Below, piece after piece: positions 1-5,874 of a stretch of 5,911 nt of DNA (positions within the stretch are counted from its first letter, which is position 1; every line of letters begins with the position of its first letter). Source of the DNA: an uncultured Bacteroides sp. (GTDB lineage Bacteria; Bacteroidota; Bacteroidia; Bacteroidales; Bacteroidaceae); assembly GCF_900547205.1 (NCBI RefSeq), contig NZ_URFY01000104.1, positions 1 through 5,911 on the forward strand, in the 5' to 3' direction. The notes beneath the pieces are model-generated. The model was not told the DNA's origin. It saw only the letters and a program-made list of their open reading frames with translations, and did no database searches. Both the position numbers and the translations under genes were made by a program.

Positions 1-1
1 T

Positions 2-91
2 CTTTCAGCTATTGCTGCGTACTGTTTCTTTGAAAAGAAGCCTGCCATTGATGTGAATCTTATCAAGGACAGGCAACTTACACTGTTTTAA
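2..91 (+). CDS. C-terminal end of an unidentified plus-strand gene (partial)
   Basis: An open plus-strand frame enters from the left edge and ends at TAA (89-91), giving 29 residues that finish in DRQLTLF. Its composition is protein-like (SAIAAYCFFEKKP, then IDVNLIKDRQLTLF). C-termini ending in LF are common in nucleic-acid enzymes and transposases, but no family can be assigned from so little. It converges on the minus-strand ATPase gene, with only 17 bases between the two stop codons. That ATPase is cut short exactly here, so a mobile-element transposase is one plausible identity. This is inference from context, not from the residues. Confidence 0.45.
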   Translation, partial: LSAIAAYCFFEKKPAIDVNLIKDRQLTLF

Positions 92-108
92 GTTATATCG
101 AACTCACG

Positions 109-1059
109 TTAATTATTAACAAAGTAAAGCACCATGTTGGAGTTATACATTGTAGTTCCTCCGTAGCATTCTTTTGCAAAGCAGTAGTTGTCATACCAGG
201 GTTTCATGATTCCTATCAGTTCGTCTACGCTATGCTTGAAAGGGCTATTTGTTGAATAGTAAGTCAGCATCTGGCGCACTTCCTCCTCAGTGAAACCCAT
301 CATTTGGTTAAATTTCGGATTGAGTGAGTAGTTGGTGCCTATGTTGAATCCGCTGGTGAGGTCGTCCATCGTCACGGGGCTGACGCCGGTGATGAAGCAG
401 CGCTCTATACTGGAATAGGTTCCTGCCTTCACTTTATTGAAGAAAGCGCGCAGATAGCCTTCACCGTGCGTTTCGTCAGTGTAACGCTGCAAACTTTCAG
501 CATCGGAGAGGATGGCGTTGGTGAAGTGGTCGTACTCATCAATAAAGAGATATATCTTCTGCCCGGCCTGTTCGCATTCCGCAACCAGATAATCCAATTG
601 GTTTACTGCACCTTGCTTTTCACCAAGTCGTTTTCTGGTATCCGGTGGCAGTAACTCGGCGTAAGTCTGGCAGAAGAACTCGAAACGGGTTTGACAATAC
701 GCATCCAGCCCTTGACGGTAGTCATTCAGTTCGGCGTAGATACCCGAGAAGTTGAGGTAAAGCACCAAGTAAGTGTTGCGGTTCGGTGTGGAGTGCTTCC
801 CAATATATAAGTCGCCAAAGAGTTCATCGAACTGATCACGTGTATGCACGTCATAGTAGTGCTGCAATACGTTTAGTGTCAGGCTCTTGCCGAATCGGCG
901 CGGACGGATGAAGAAGAAAAACCGGTTGGCTTGTTCTATCATGGGGATGAAGTGTGTCTTATCCACATAATAATAGTTGTCGCGGCGGATGGCTGCGAAG
1001 TTCATCATGCCGTAGGGGATGCCTTTACGATTGGGCGCTACGTATATCGGTTGGTTCAT
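109..1059 (-). CDS. AAA-ATPase-like protein (PF09820 type), C-terminally truncated
   Basis: A 316-residue protein of the AAA-ATPase_like family, which is common and multi-copy in Bacteroidales. The N-terminal GIPYGMMNFAAIRR.NYYYVDKT segment (residues 13-35) is typical. The Walker A-like loop is RPRRFGKS (52-59), Walker B is IYLFIDEYD (169-177), and a sensor-like FITGVSP lies at 222-228. WYDNYCFA occurs near residue 288. Complete members run to roughly 500-600 residues and carry a PD-(D/E)XK nuclease-like domain (PF08011, formerly DUF1703). Here the frame stops just after LYFVNN, and none of the three minus-strand frames further left resumes the protein, so that domain is absent. I chose the ATG at 1059 because AGGAGG lies about 9 nt upstream and family-like sequence starts there. 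An in-frame ATG at 1119 lies almost on the predicted -7 box and is unlikely. The cellular role of the family is unsettled. The gene is probably a remnant. Confidence 0.82.
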   Translation of the reverse strand: MNQPIYVAPNRKGIPYGMMNFAAIRRDNYYYVDKTHFIPMIEQANRFFFFIRPRRFGKSLTLNVLQHYYDVHTRDQFDELFGDLYIGKHSTPNRNTYLVLYLNFSGIYAELNDYRQGLDAYCQTRFEFFCQTYAELLPPDTRKRLGEKQGAVNQLDYLVAECEQAGQKIYLFIDEYDHFTNAILSDAESLQRYTDETHGEGYLRAFFNKVKAGTYSSIERCFITGVSPVTMDDLTSGFNIGTNYSLNPKFNQMMGFTEEEVRQMLTYYSTNSPFKHSVDELIGIMKPWYDNYCFAKECYGGTTMYNSNMVLYFVNN

Positions 1060-1116
1060 ACGGGAAGTCCTCCTGATGCTTTTAGTTAACTGTTTATCTT
1101 TATAGTGACAACGACA

Positions 1117-1124
1117 CAAAGATA
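1117..1124 (-). promoter_or_regulatory. Bacteroides-type -7 promoter box upstream of the ATPase gene
   Basis: Read on the minus strand, the sequence is TATCTTTG, an exact match to the Bacteroides sigma-70 -7 consensus TAnnTTTG. It lies 57 nt upstream of the chosen ATPase start, leaving a leader of about 50 nt. I do not see a clear TTTG -33 element at the expected distance, so the call rests on one box and its position. Confidence 0.42.
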
Positions 1125-1322
1125 GTAAAAGTTCTTGTTGACTACGAGACTATCGCTGAAAAGAGTATAAGAAAAGCTCATCTTTTAGATACCACCCAGT
1201 TTTACGCCTTCGTAAAAGAATGCCATCTCCCACCCGGATTCCTGCCTCTCCAATAAAAGTTTTCTTCGTTTTTGCCCTCATGCCCTCATACTTTGCTTCA
1301 ATCCCTTTATTCATCGGTGTTA

Positions 1323-1409
1323 CAGCTATTAGGTTAAGTCCTGATATCACCCTGAGGGCAGCGAGTTGCCCTCAGGGTGATATTTGTGTGTTTAGGGTGT
1401 TAATAGCTG
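1323..1409. repeat. Nested inverted repeat with a perfect 17-bp central hairpin
   Basis: The centre is a perfect 17-bp inverted repeat (ATATCACCCTGAGGGCA at 1344-1360, its complement at 1367-1383) with a 6-nt loop, GCGAGT. Outside it, CAGCTATTA (1323-1331) pairs with TAATAGCTG (1401-1409). The two halves, 1323-1360 and 1367-1409, are diverged inverted copies of the same sequence and differ mainly by small indels. No gene end lies close enough for this to be an ordinary terminator, and neither side has a T-tract. It adjoins and shares motifs (TCAGGGTG, TTAATAGCTG) with the tandem array to its right. Confidence 0.85.
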
Positions 1410-1552
1410 ATGTTCAGGATGTTAATACTTGTTGTGACAGCTATTAATACCTTAGGACTCAGGCGTTAATAGCTGATAAATCAGGTGCAATAGATGAGTG
1501 TTGAAGCATTACTAGATGACAGGTTGTGCATTAATAGCTGAAACAAGGTCTG
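1400..1552. repeat. Degenerate 22-nt tandem repeat array, about seven units opening TTAATA
   Basis: Seven units follow one another at 1400, 1422, 1444, 1466, 1488, 1510 and 1531. All are 22 nt long except the 21-nt unit at 1510. The best-preserved units (1400 and 1466) read TTAATAGCTGAT, three variable bases, then TCAGG and two or three more bases ending in G. The units at 1422 and 1444 keep TTAATAC, and the unit at 1531 keeps TTAATAGCTGA. The units at 1488 and 1510 are worn (CAATAGATGA, TACTAGATGA). Bases 1378-1399 may be an eighth, decayed unit ending TTTAGGGTG. CAGCTATTAA at 1438-1447 is the reverse complement of TTAATAGCTG, so it can pair with either the 1400 or the 1466 copy, giving mutually exclusive hairpins. 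Confidence 0.7.
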
Positions 1553-1692
1553 TTTCTACTCGAAACGAGAGATTTTACTGCATGATTTATGCAAGGTTGG
1601 CATTCGTAGCCTTTGGGATTTCGACTGTTTGTTGCGGAGTGGCTGCTAGTTGTCTGTCAGGCAGTGTAGTGTTGTGGTAGTTTTCGTGGCAT

Positions 1693-1802
1693 GAAACTTT
1701 AGTTCCACCGTGGTGAAACTGTAGTTCCATCCTGCTGAAACTATAGTTCCATGCACGTGAAACTTTAGTTCCGCCCGCTTGAAACTGTAGTTCCAAGCAG
1801 GC
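1693..1802. repeat. Five-unit 22-nt tandem repeat with a near-palindromic 14-nt core
   Basis: Five exact-length units start at 1693, 1715, 1737, 1759 and 1781. Each is the core GAAACTNTAGTTCC (N = T, G, A, T, G) followed by 8 unlike bases (ACCGTGGT, ATCCTGCT, ATGCACGT, GCCCGCTT, AAGCAGGC). The core is an imperfect palindrome, GAAACT against AGTTCC. On the minus strand the single mismatch becomes a G·U pair, so folding would favour minus-strand RNA. A partial sixth copy (GGAAAGACTACACC, from 1803) may follow. I believe similar GGAACTA.AGTTTC repeats occur between genes elsewhere in Bacteroides, but this is recollection only. The frame running through the array is treated as non-coding. Confidence 0.85.
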
Positions 1803-1806
1803 GGAA
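1769..1806 (-). repeat. Long hairpin formed by the last two units of the 22-nt array
   Basis: Bases 1769-1786 and 1789-1806 form an 18-bp inverted repeat with 16 Watson-Crick pairs. The two exceptions are C/A at 1776/1799 and A/C at 1782/1793. On the minus strand both become G·U, so minus-strand RNA could pair along the whole stem. The arms include the 8-nt variable parts of units four and five, which are reverse complements at 7 of 8 positions. The other neighbouring units do not show this. Confidence 0.65.
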
Positions 1807-1811
1807 AGACT

Positions 1812-1853
1812 ACACCGGAACTCAAACCATGTGATTGGTCGGGGTTCCGGTGT
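1812..1853. terminator. Terminator-like hairpin downstream of the phosphoesterase gene
   Basis: ACACCGGAAC (1812-1821) and GTTCCGGTGT (1844-1853) are perfectly complementary, with a short inner ACCA/TGGT stem at 1826-1829 and 1836-1839. The hairpin begins about 90 nt past the minus-strand stop at 1946 and could end that operon, although only a weak TAGTCTTT follows on that strand. On the plus strand TTTT follows directly, but no plus-strand gene is seen to its left. A small TTTTGC-GAAA-GCAAAA hairpin (1853-1868, minus-strand reading) abuts it. Terminator function is inference. Confidence 0.4.
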
Positions 1854-1945
1854 TTTGCTTTCGCAAAAAGGACTGTTATTCCTTCTTATCTCCATTGCCA
1901 TTCATCTCCATTGCTTGTCTGTAGTAAGCAGAGAAATGATTTATA

Positions 1946-3472
1946 TCAAGCTTTTTTTAGTGGGAATTTTATACCGTCTACTTTATTCAAACTATGATCC
2001 TCCATTGACAGTTCCTTGACATTCGCATATTTACCTTCTATCTCAATGTAATATTCACCATTCTCTTCTGTCAGGCTGATATCAATCAGGTTCAGACGGC
2101 GCATCTCTTTGGAAGAGGCGCAGAGGTAACCGAAATGCTCTGTGCGATTCTTCTGACTCGTATATAAATATTGCTTCTTGATGTTACTAATATGTGAATG
2201 TCCGAAGAAAGACATTAAAACAGGAAAAACAGGGTTGTCAAGCACTCCGGCAAGTACTTGTTTATCTTTATAAGTCCACCATCTTTCCGGTTCATACACT
2301 GTTACTTCATTTTTGGTGATTCTTGTATCGCTATTATTCTGACATTCATAATTGGTATGAAAGAACAAAAGGCCGTAGACACCATCGTAGTTCTTATTAT
2401 TTTTGTTATACGCATCCTGCATGGCATCTTTCAGATAGCGCAGTGAATCGTAGGAATAGGTCCCCTTCTGCTGTGTTTTTTCCGTGTTTACCTTGTCCTT
2501 TCTGTTTTTTTCCGCGGGGACATTGTTCAGCATAAAGAAAACAATCAATACCTTCTTCCCGTTCTTTTTCAATTCCATCTGCCAGCGGTAATGATAACCT
2601 TTGTTGTCATTCTCATATTTGCCATTTTTATTTTTGTTCCATTCGTCACTATAGCCGCATAGTTTCTGTTTTCTTTTCGAATTACGTTTCAGGCATCTAT
2701 TCTTGACATCCGTGGATCCCACTGACGACCATAAATCATGATTGCCAAAGCCGTCGGCAATAGGGATGTATCTTTTTTCCAGCGGATCAATGAAGTGCTT
2801 CCAGATGTCTCTGTCTTTTCCTTTCTGATAAATCGGATTATCGAGCAAATCACCGGGCATAACAATAAACTCGGGACGTTTGATGAACTTATTAATTGTT
2901 TGAAAGACCGTTTTCTGGTCATTATCATTGTTGCCTTTACAGCCATAGTGATAATCGTTCATAATACCGAACCGGCGTTTCGACATCCGGAAGAATTCAA
3001 ATCTGTAGCAACCTTTATTGTTGGCAAAGCCACTTTCCTTTTCCTTTTCGGCAATAAGCTGTACATTCAGTCCGTAGGTTATCACAATATAACAATCCAG
3101 TTTTCCCCCTGTTTCAGACAAATCGATGTATCTTATTTTTTCCTCATTACGCCGCCCGTCTTCCAGATTGAAATCATCCACTGTGACACTGTTTTCACCA
3201 ATGCTGATTTTTATACTGAACATTCCTTGCGCACTAATAGCACCGTTCATTTCCAATATTTCTGAAAAATAATAGTTATTTTCATCATCCTTCAGTGTTT
3301 TCGTCCCTAGGTCTGGAGATTTACTACCTAGCCAGTCTGAGCTATTCTTAGGTATGAACTCCACTTTTATTTCTTCGAAAGCTCTGTTTACAAGTTCCAA
3401 ATAACATCCTTTACTAGAAGCCATAATCTTATTATTTAAATGGTTAATACTTAGTGTTCCTATGCGCCCCAT
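1946..3472 (-). CDS. Calcineurin-like metallophosphoesterase with an unrecognised N-terminal domain
   Basis: From the ATG at 3478 the frame has 510 codons; residue numbers below use that start. All metal-binding motifs of the Metallophos fold (PF00149) are visible in order: DYH (D175, H177), GDLLD (D210), GNHD (245-248), H374, and GHSH (426-429). An active metal-dependent phosphoesterase is therefore likely; the substrate is unknown. The first ~150 residues form a separate, probably beta-rich domain (LELVNRAFEEIKVEF, GMFSIKISIG) that I cannot assign. Residues 255-360 are rich in Lys and Asn. No signal peptide or membrane segment is seen, so a cytoplasmic location is expected. I prefer the second ATG (3472) because AAAGGAGG lies 9 nt upstream; it is only 3 nt from the first ATG. 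A third ATG at 3424 lacks a clear ribosome site. The gene is AT-rich and about 70 nt downstream of a fimbrillin-like gene, probably in the same operon. Confidence 0.83.
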   Translation of the reverse strand: MGRIGTLSINHLNNKIMASSKGCYLELVNRAFEEIKVEFIPKNSSDWLGSKSPDLGTKTLKDDENNYYFSEILEMNGAISAQGMFSIKISIGENSVTVDDFNLEDGRRNEEKIRYIDLSETGGKLDCYIVITYGLNVQLIAEKEKESGFANNKGCYRFEFFRMSKRRFGIMNDYHYGCKGNNDNDQKTVFQTINKFIKRPEFIVMPGDLLDNPIYQKGKDRDIWKHFIDPLEKRYIPIADGFGNHDLWSSVGSTDVKNRCLKRNSKRKQKLCGYSDEWNKNKNGKYENDNKGYHYRWQMELKKNGKKVLIVFFMLNNVPAEKNRKDKVNTEKTQQKGTYSYDSLRYLKDAMQDAYNKNNKNYDGVYGLLFFHTNYECQNNSDTRITKNEVTVYEPERWWTYKDKQVLAGVLDNPVFPVLMSFFGHSHISNIKKQYLYTSQKNRTEHFGYLCASSKEMRRLNLIDISLTEENGEYYIEIEGKYANVKELSMEDHSLNKVDGIKFPLKKA

Positions 3473-3481
3473 TTGCATAAT

Positions 3482-3489
3482 CCTCCTTT
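3482..3489 (-). promoter_or_regulatory. Ribosome binding site that decides the phosphoesterase start
   Basis: The minus strand reads AAAGGAGG here, a strong Shine-Dalgarno sequence. It lies 3 nt from the ATG at 3478 and 9 nt from the ATG at 3472. The second spacing is much closer to optimal, so translation probably begins at 3472. A strong site is notable because many Bacteroides genes, including the fimbrillin-like gene at 5035, show none. Confidence 0.6.
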
Positions 3490-3547
3490 CTTTGTCAGGC
3501 GGGGGTTAATACATTGTTTCATTTCGTAGCTACAGCACACAGTGCGG

Positions 3548-5035
3548 CTAAAAAGCCAGTATAGCACGGATGCTAAAAATCAATTGCTTTCTGCTGTAGC
3601 CTTCGTTTGCACTTGCCATATTGTTAGACGCTTCACTGCTCGTCCAATAATAACTCTTTTCTTTGAAGTTGTCTCCTCCTATCTCTTGAAAAATTGTTCC
3701 ACTTATCTTGAATAATTGCTTCGAATCTCCAGAGGAAGGCCAGTACCAACCACTGCTCTTTTTCGGGCATGGGTATATCATAGCGTACGCATCAACAGAT
3801 TCCACCGGCAATACCTTTTTATCGGGAAATTCCTGATTGTATGCCCTCAATGCTTTCGTATTAGCATAACCTTGCTTTTTAGATATCTCCTGTATATTCA
3901 CCTTATCTTCGTCTCTGTCAGGAGAGTTTGTCCAGAAATTCACGGTCTCAATCGCATCACTCCATTTTGTAGCAGTAGCATCCTTCAAAGCCACTGCCAA
4001 CCCGTGTGTGCACTTCGAGTGGTCGCGAGCGAGGAGGGCATCATCTTCAGCAGGATTGCCCGTAAAGAACACTACACCGAGGTAACCTTCGGGTTGCCGG
4101 ACGGCGTTATGGGGGAGGATGGTGCCGTCCTCCATATAGTAGTCTCCCACTTCTATAGGGCGGTGGTCTACGGGTAAAGGAGACGAACCGATGTTTATCG
4201 GGAAATCTTTGTATCTTCCACTCTGCAGTTGCTCATACGGTATAGAGGTTGTTTTTGGACCACTCTCTCCGATATAGGAGTAGCTTATCTCGATGGGAGC
4301 ACTGACCTTAGCAGGATTTACTAAGTAGCGGTGGTCGATGCTATGATATGTCACTCCGTTGCTTCCTATCTTCAGGTCAGGAAGCAGTCTTGTTTGGGGA
4401 TGATATTCGATTTCACCGTCTATTGCAGTGTTGCATGCTTGTGTTTCCATCTTGAGCACGGCCATTGCCATGCGGTGCATCATCGGAAAGTGGAGGGTGC
4501 TTTCTTGAGCGTTATACACTCCCCGTGCCGTCATCAGGTCGGACGCGGTGTAGGCAGCGTAGGTGCTTTGGTCGTTTTTGGTATCCCAATCTTTGACCAA
4601 AGTTTCAAAGAAGTCATTGCTGCCGGGCGATACCTTGCCTCTCATATAGTTATCATCCTTATAGGGATAATAGGCATAGAAGCTCTTGTCGGGAGTGTAG
4701 TATAGTTCGCCAGTCGGCATCGTCCACTTGCCGCCCAGGAGGGTGAGGCAGAGATTTGACTTTTCTACTGCTCCGTCTTTCACCACGTAGAGACCTATCT
4801 GGTCGCCTTCAGTGAATACGGTTTGATAGCCCCGTTCTTCGGCTCGGGTCTTCGCGCCCGGGTCGGGGGTGGAATACATTCCGCCGTCCGTCACGGAGAT
4901 GGTGAGGAGGACAGGGGCGTCATCGGTGCCGGGGGCAAGCTCATCCAAGGCTTGGGGCGTGCAGGCCGTCAGCGCCAGGATGAGGGTGCAGACCAGAGAT
5001 GCTGCGAGGGTGAATATGGATGGATGTTGTTTCAT
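3548..5035 (-). CDS. Fimbrillin-family (Mfa-like) lipoprotein with C-terminal Lcl/DUF1566-like module
   Basis: A 495-residue surface lipoprotein. The signal peptide is a hydrophobic stretch at 6-24 closing with lipobox LTAC, which puts the lipidated Cys at 25. The following ~250 residues look like a Bacteroidales fimbrillin (Mfa-like) region: TRAEERGYQTVFTEGDQIGLYV, then YYTPDKSFYAYYPY. From about 296 (VGDYYMEDGT) to the end the sequence resembles the C-terminal module of many fimbrillin-like tip proteins and of DUF1566/Lcl proteins: GYLGVVFFTG, LAVALKDAT, GWYWPSSG near 429-436, YYWTSSEAS near 462-470, and a final RAILAF. Export, lipidation and incorporation as an accessory or tip fimbrial subunit are inferred from the family. 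It follows another fimbrillin-like gene by 89 nt. Sampled GC is near 60% in the N-terminal half and 35-40% in the last ~150 codons, suggesting module exchange. No clear ribosome site precedes the ATG, which is usual in this group. Confidence 0.8.
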   Translation of the reverse strand: MKQHPSIFTLAASLVCTLILALTACTPQALDELAPGTDDAPVLLTISVTDGGMYSTPDPGAKTRAEERGYQTVFTEGDQIGLYVVKDGAVEKSNLCLTLLGGKWTMPTGELYYTPDKSFYAYYPYKDDNYMRGKVSPGSNDFFETLVKDWDTKNDQSTYAAYTASDLMTARGVYNAQESTLHFPMMHRMAMAVLKMETQACNTAIDGEIEYHPQTRLLPDLKIGSNGVTYHSIDHRYLVNPAKVSAPIEISYSYIGESGPKTTSIPYEQLQSGRYKDFPINIGSSPLPVDHRPIEVGDYYMEDGTILPHNAVRQPEGYLGVVFFTGNPAEDDALLARDHSKCTHGLAVALKDATATKWSDAIETVNFWTNSPDRDEDKVNIQEISKKQGYANTKALRAYNQEFPDKKVLPVESVDAYAMIYPCPKKSSGWYWPSSGDSKQLFKISGTIFQEIGGDNFKEKSYYWTSSEASNNMASANEGYSRKQLIFSIRAILAF

Positions 5036-5124
5036 ACGCTTTATGGGTTTAATGAGTTACTGTTTCTTATTTTCGTTTAGCAAGGGCGGGCTGCCGGTGC
5101 TGTCGCCTGACGGGACAGTCGTAA

Positions 5125-5874
5125 TCAGTCGGCCGGCTGCCAGGTGCCTCCCTCCACGGTGCTGTTGGTGACGCCCACCGAGGCAACGGTGAGGCGATAC
5201 TCGTACATCTTTCCGTTGAAGAAGTCTGCTTCGCCCTTGGTGGGGATGTAATAGAAGGTCTTGCCGGCCGCGGTGACTATTTTCACCAGCTTCCGCCCCG
5301 ACATATCCTGCGGAACAAACAAGGCACGCACGGTGCGCACGTATCCGTCGGCGGCAGGAGTTACTTCGTTGGGGATGATGCGATCGGTGCCCGGGATAAC
5401 TTGGTCGATGTGTCCTGTCTCTTCATCGGGGCTTTTTCCCCACTTGCGATTCAGGTTTTCAAAGGTCACGGTGGCGGCTTTAAGTTCTTCTTCGGTCACT
5501 CCATTGCCTGCGTTGAGGTGTACCACCACCTTGGCCGGGAGGTGACGGAACACAAGGGTCTTTTCTTTGTTCGAGGACGATATAGTTATCCTAATTTGGG
5601 AAGCAAAAAGGTAGTCGCTTTTTTGATAACCTTCATTGCTCTGGTTTTCCATTATTTCCTTGGCTAATTCCACAGGATAATGCGCATAAATTTCTTTCTC
5701 CGGATAATGCTTCTTCCAGCGAAAATGTATATCATTTAAAATCACCTTTCCATTCGCATCAATATTAACCCCATCGAAAGTCGTTGCGGAGTCCTTTACG
5801 GATATTTGCACTTTGTCGTCCTTTTCCCACGTGCCATCTGTGGTGGCGCGGGTGGCGGCATGTTTGCCCTGCAT
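5125..5874 (-). CDS. Fimbrillin-family (Mfa-like) protein lacking its 5' end, probably interrupted
   Basis: The frame encodes 249 residues matching the body of a fimbrillin-like protein: ATRATTDGTWEKDDKVQISV near the N-terminus, YAHYPV near 64-69, LVFRHLPAKVVVHL near 107-120, TFYYIPTKGEADFFNGKMYEYRLTV near the end, and a terminal GGTWQPAD. Family members normally start with a lipoprotein signal peptide and 20-40 further residues before the ATRAT segment. Here there is none, and an in-frame TAG lies three codons before the ATG. The first four codons (MQGK) and part of the fifth derive from sequence resembling a group II intron 5' end, so the gene was probably longer and has lost its start. Whether anything is translated from the ATG at 5874 is doubtful. 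If intact, it would be a surface fimbrial subunit acting with the lipoprotein gene downstream. Confidence 0.75.
   Translation of the reverse strand: MQGKHAATRATTDGTWEKDDKVQISVKDSATTFDGVNIDANGKVILNDIHFRWKKHYPEKEIYAHYPVELAKEIMENQSNEGYQKSDYLFASQIRITISSSNKEKTLVFRHLPAKVVVHLNAGNGVTEEELKAATVTFENLNRKWGKSPDEETGHIDQVIPGTDRIIPNEVTPAADGYVRTVRALFVPQDMSGRKLVKIVTAAGKTFYYIPTKGEADFFNGKMYEYRLTVASVGVTNSTVEGGTWQPAD

Noticed and set aside
1220..1447. A 75-codon plus-strand frame running into the hairpin and first array
   Set aside because: It includes both hairpin arms and repeat units, has no ribosome site, and overlaps a minus-strand frame of equal merit. There is no support for coding on this strand.
1559..1593. 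Small hairpins CTCG-AAA-CGAG and TGCAT-GATTT-ATGCA
   Set aside because: Stems of 4-5 bp are expected by chance, and nothing nearby gives them a role.
1693..1802. CRISPR-like array of repeat plus spacer
   Set aside because: The repeat is 14 nt and the variable part 8 nt, far below CRISPR sizes, and no cas gene is present.
1587..1901. A 104-codon minus-strand frame across the second repeat array
   Set aside because: Its residues merely translate the 22-nt repeats, which shift frame at each unit (ELQFQ, GGTKVS, WNYSF). It has no ribosome site or recognisable domain and it crosses the hairpins.
1888..1914. Direct repeat ATCTCCATTGC at 1888-1898 and 1904-1914
   Set aside because: Two copies of 11 bases, 16 nt apart, with no further units or flanking structure, could be chance in a short spacer.
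2738..3265. A 175-codon plus-strand open frame
   Set aside because: It lies wholly antisense to the catalytic part of the metallophosphoesterase, whose motifs are intact. The translation shows no family features.
3716..4177. A 153-codon plus-strand open frame
   Set aside because: It is antisense to the C-terminal module of the fimbrillin-like lipoprotein, with no ribosome site or recognisable motif.
5036..5124. Possible terminator or promoter between the two fimbrillin-like genes
   Set aside because: Only a weak TGTC/GACA stem near 5098-5116 is visible, without a T-tract, and no TAnnTTTG box. The genes are more simply read as one operon.
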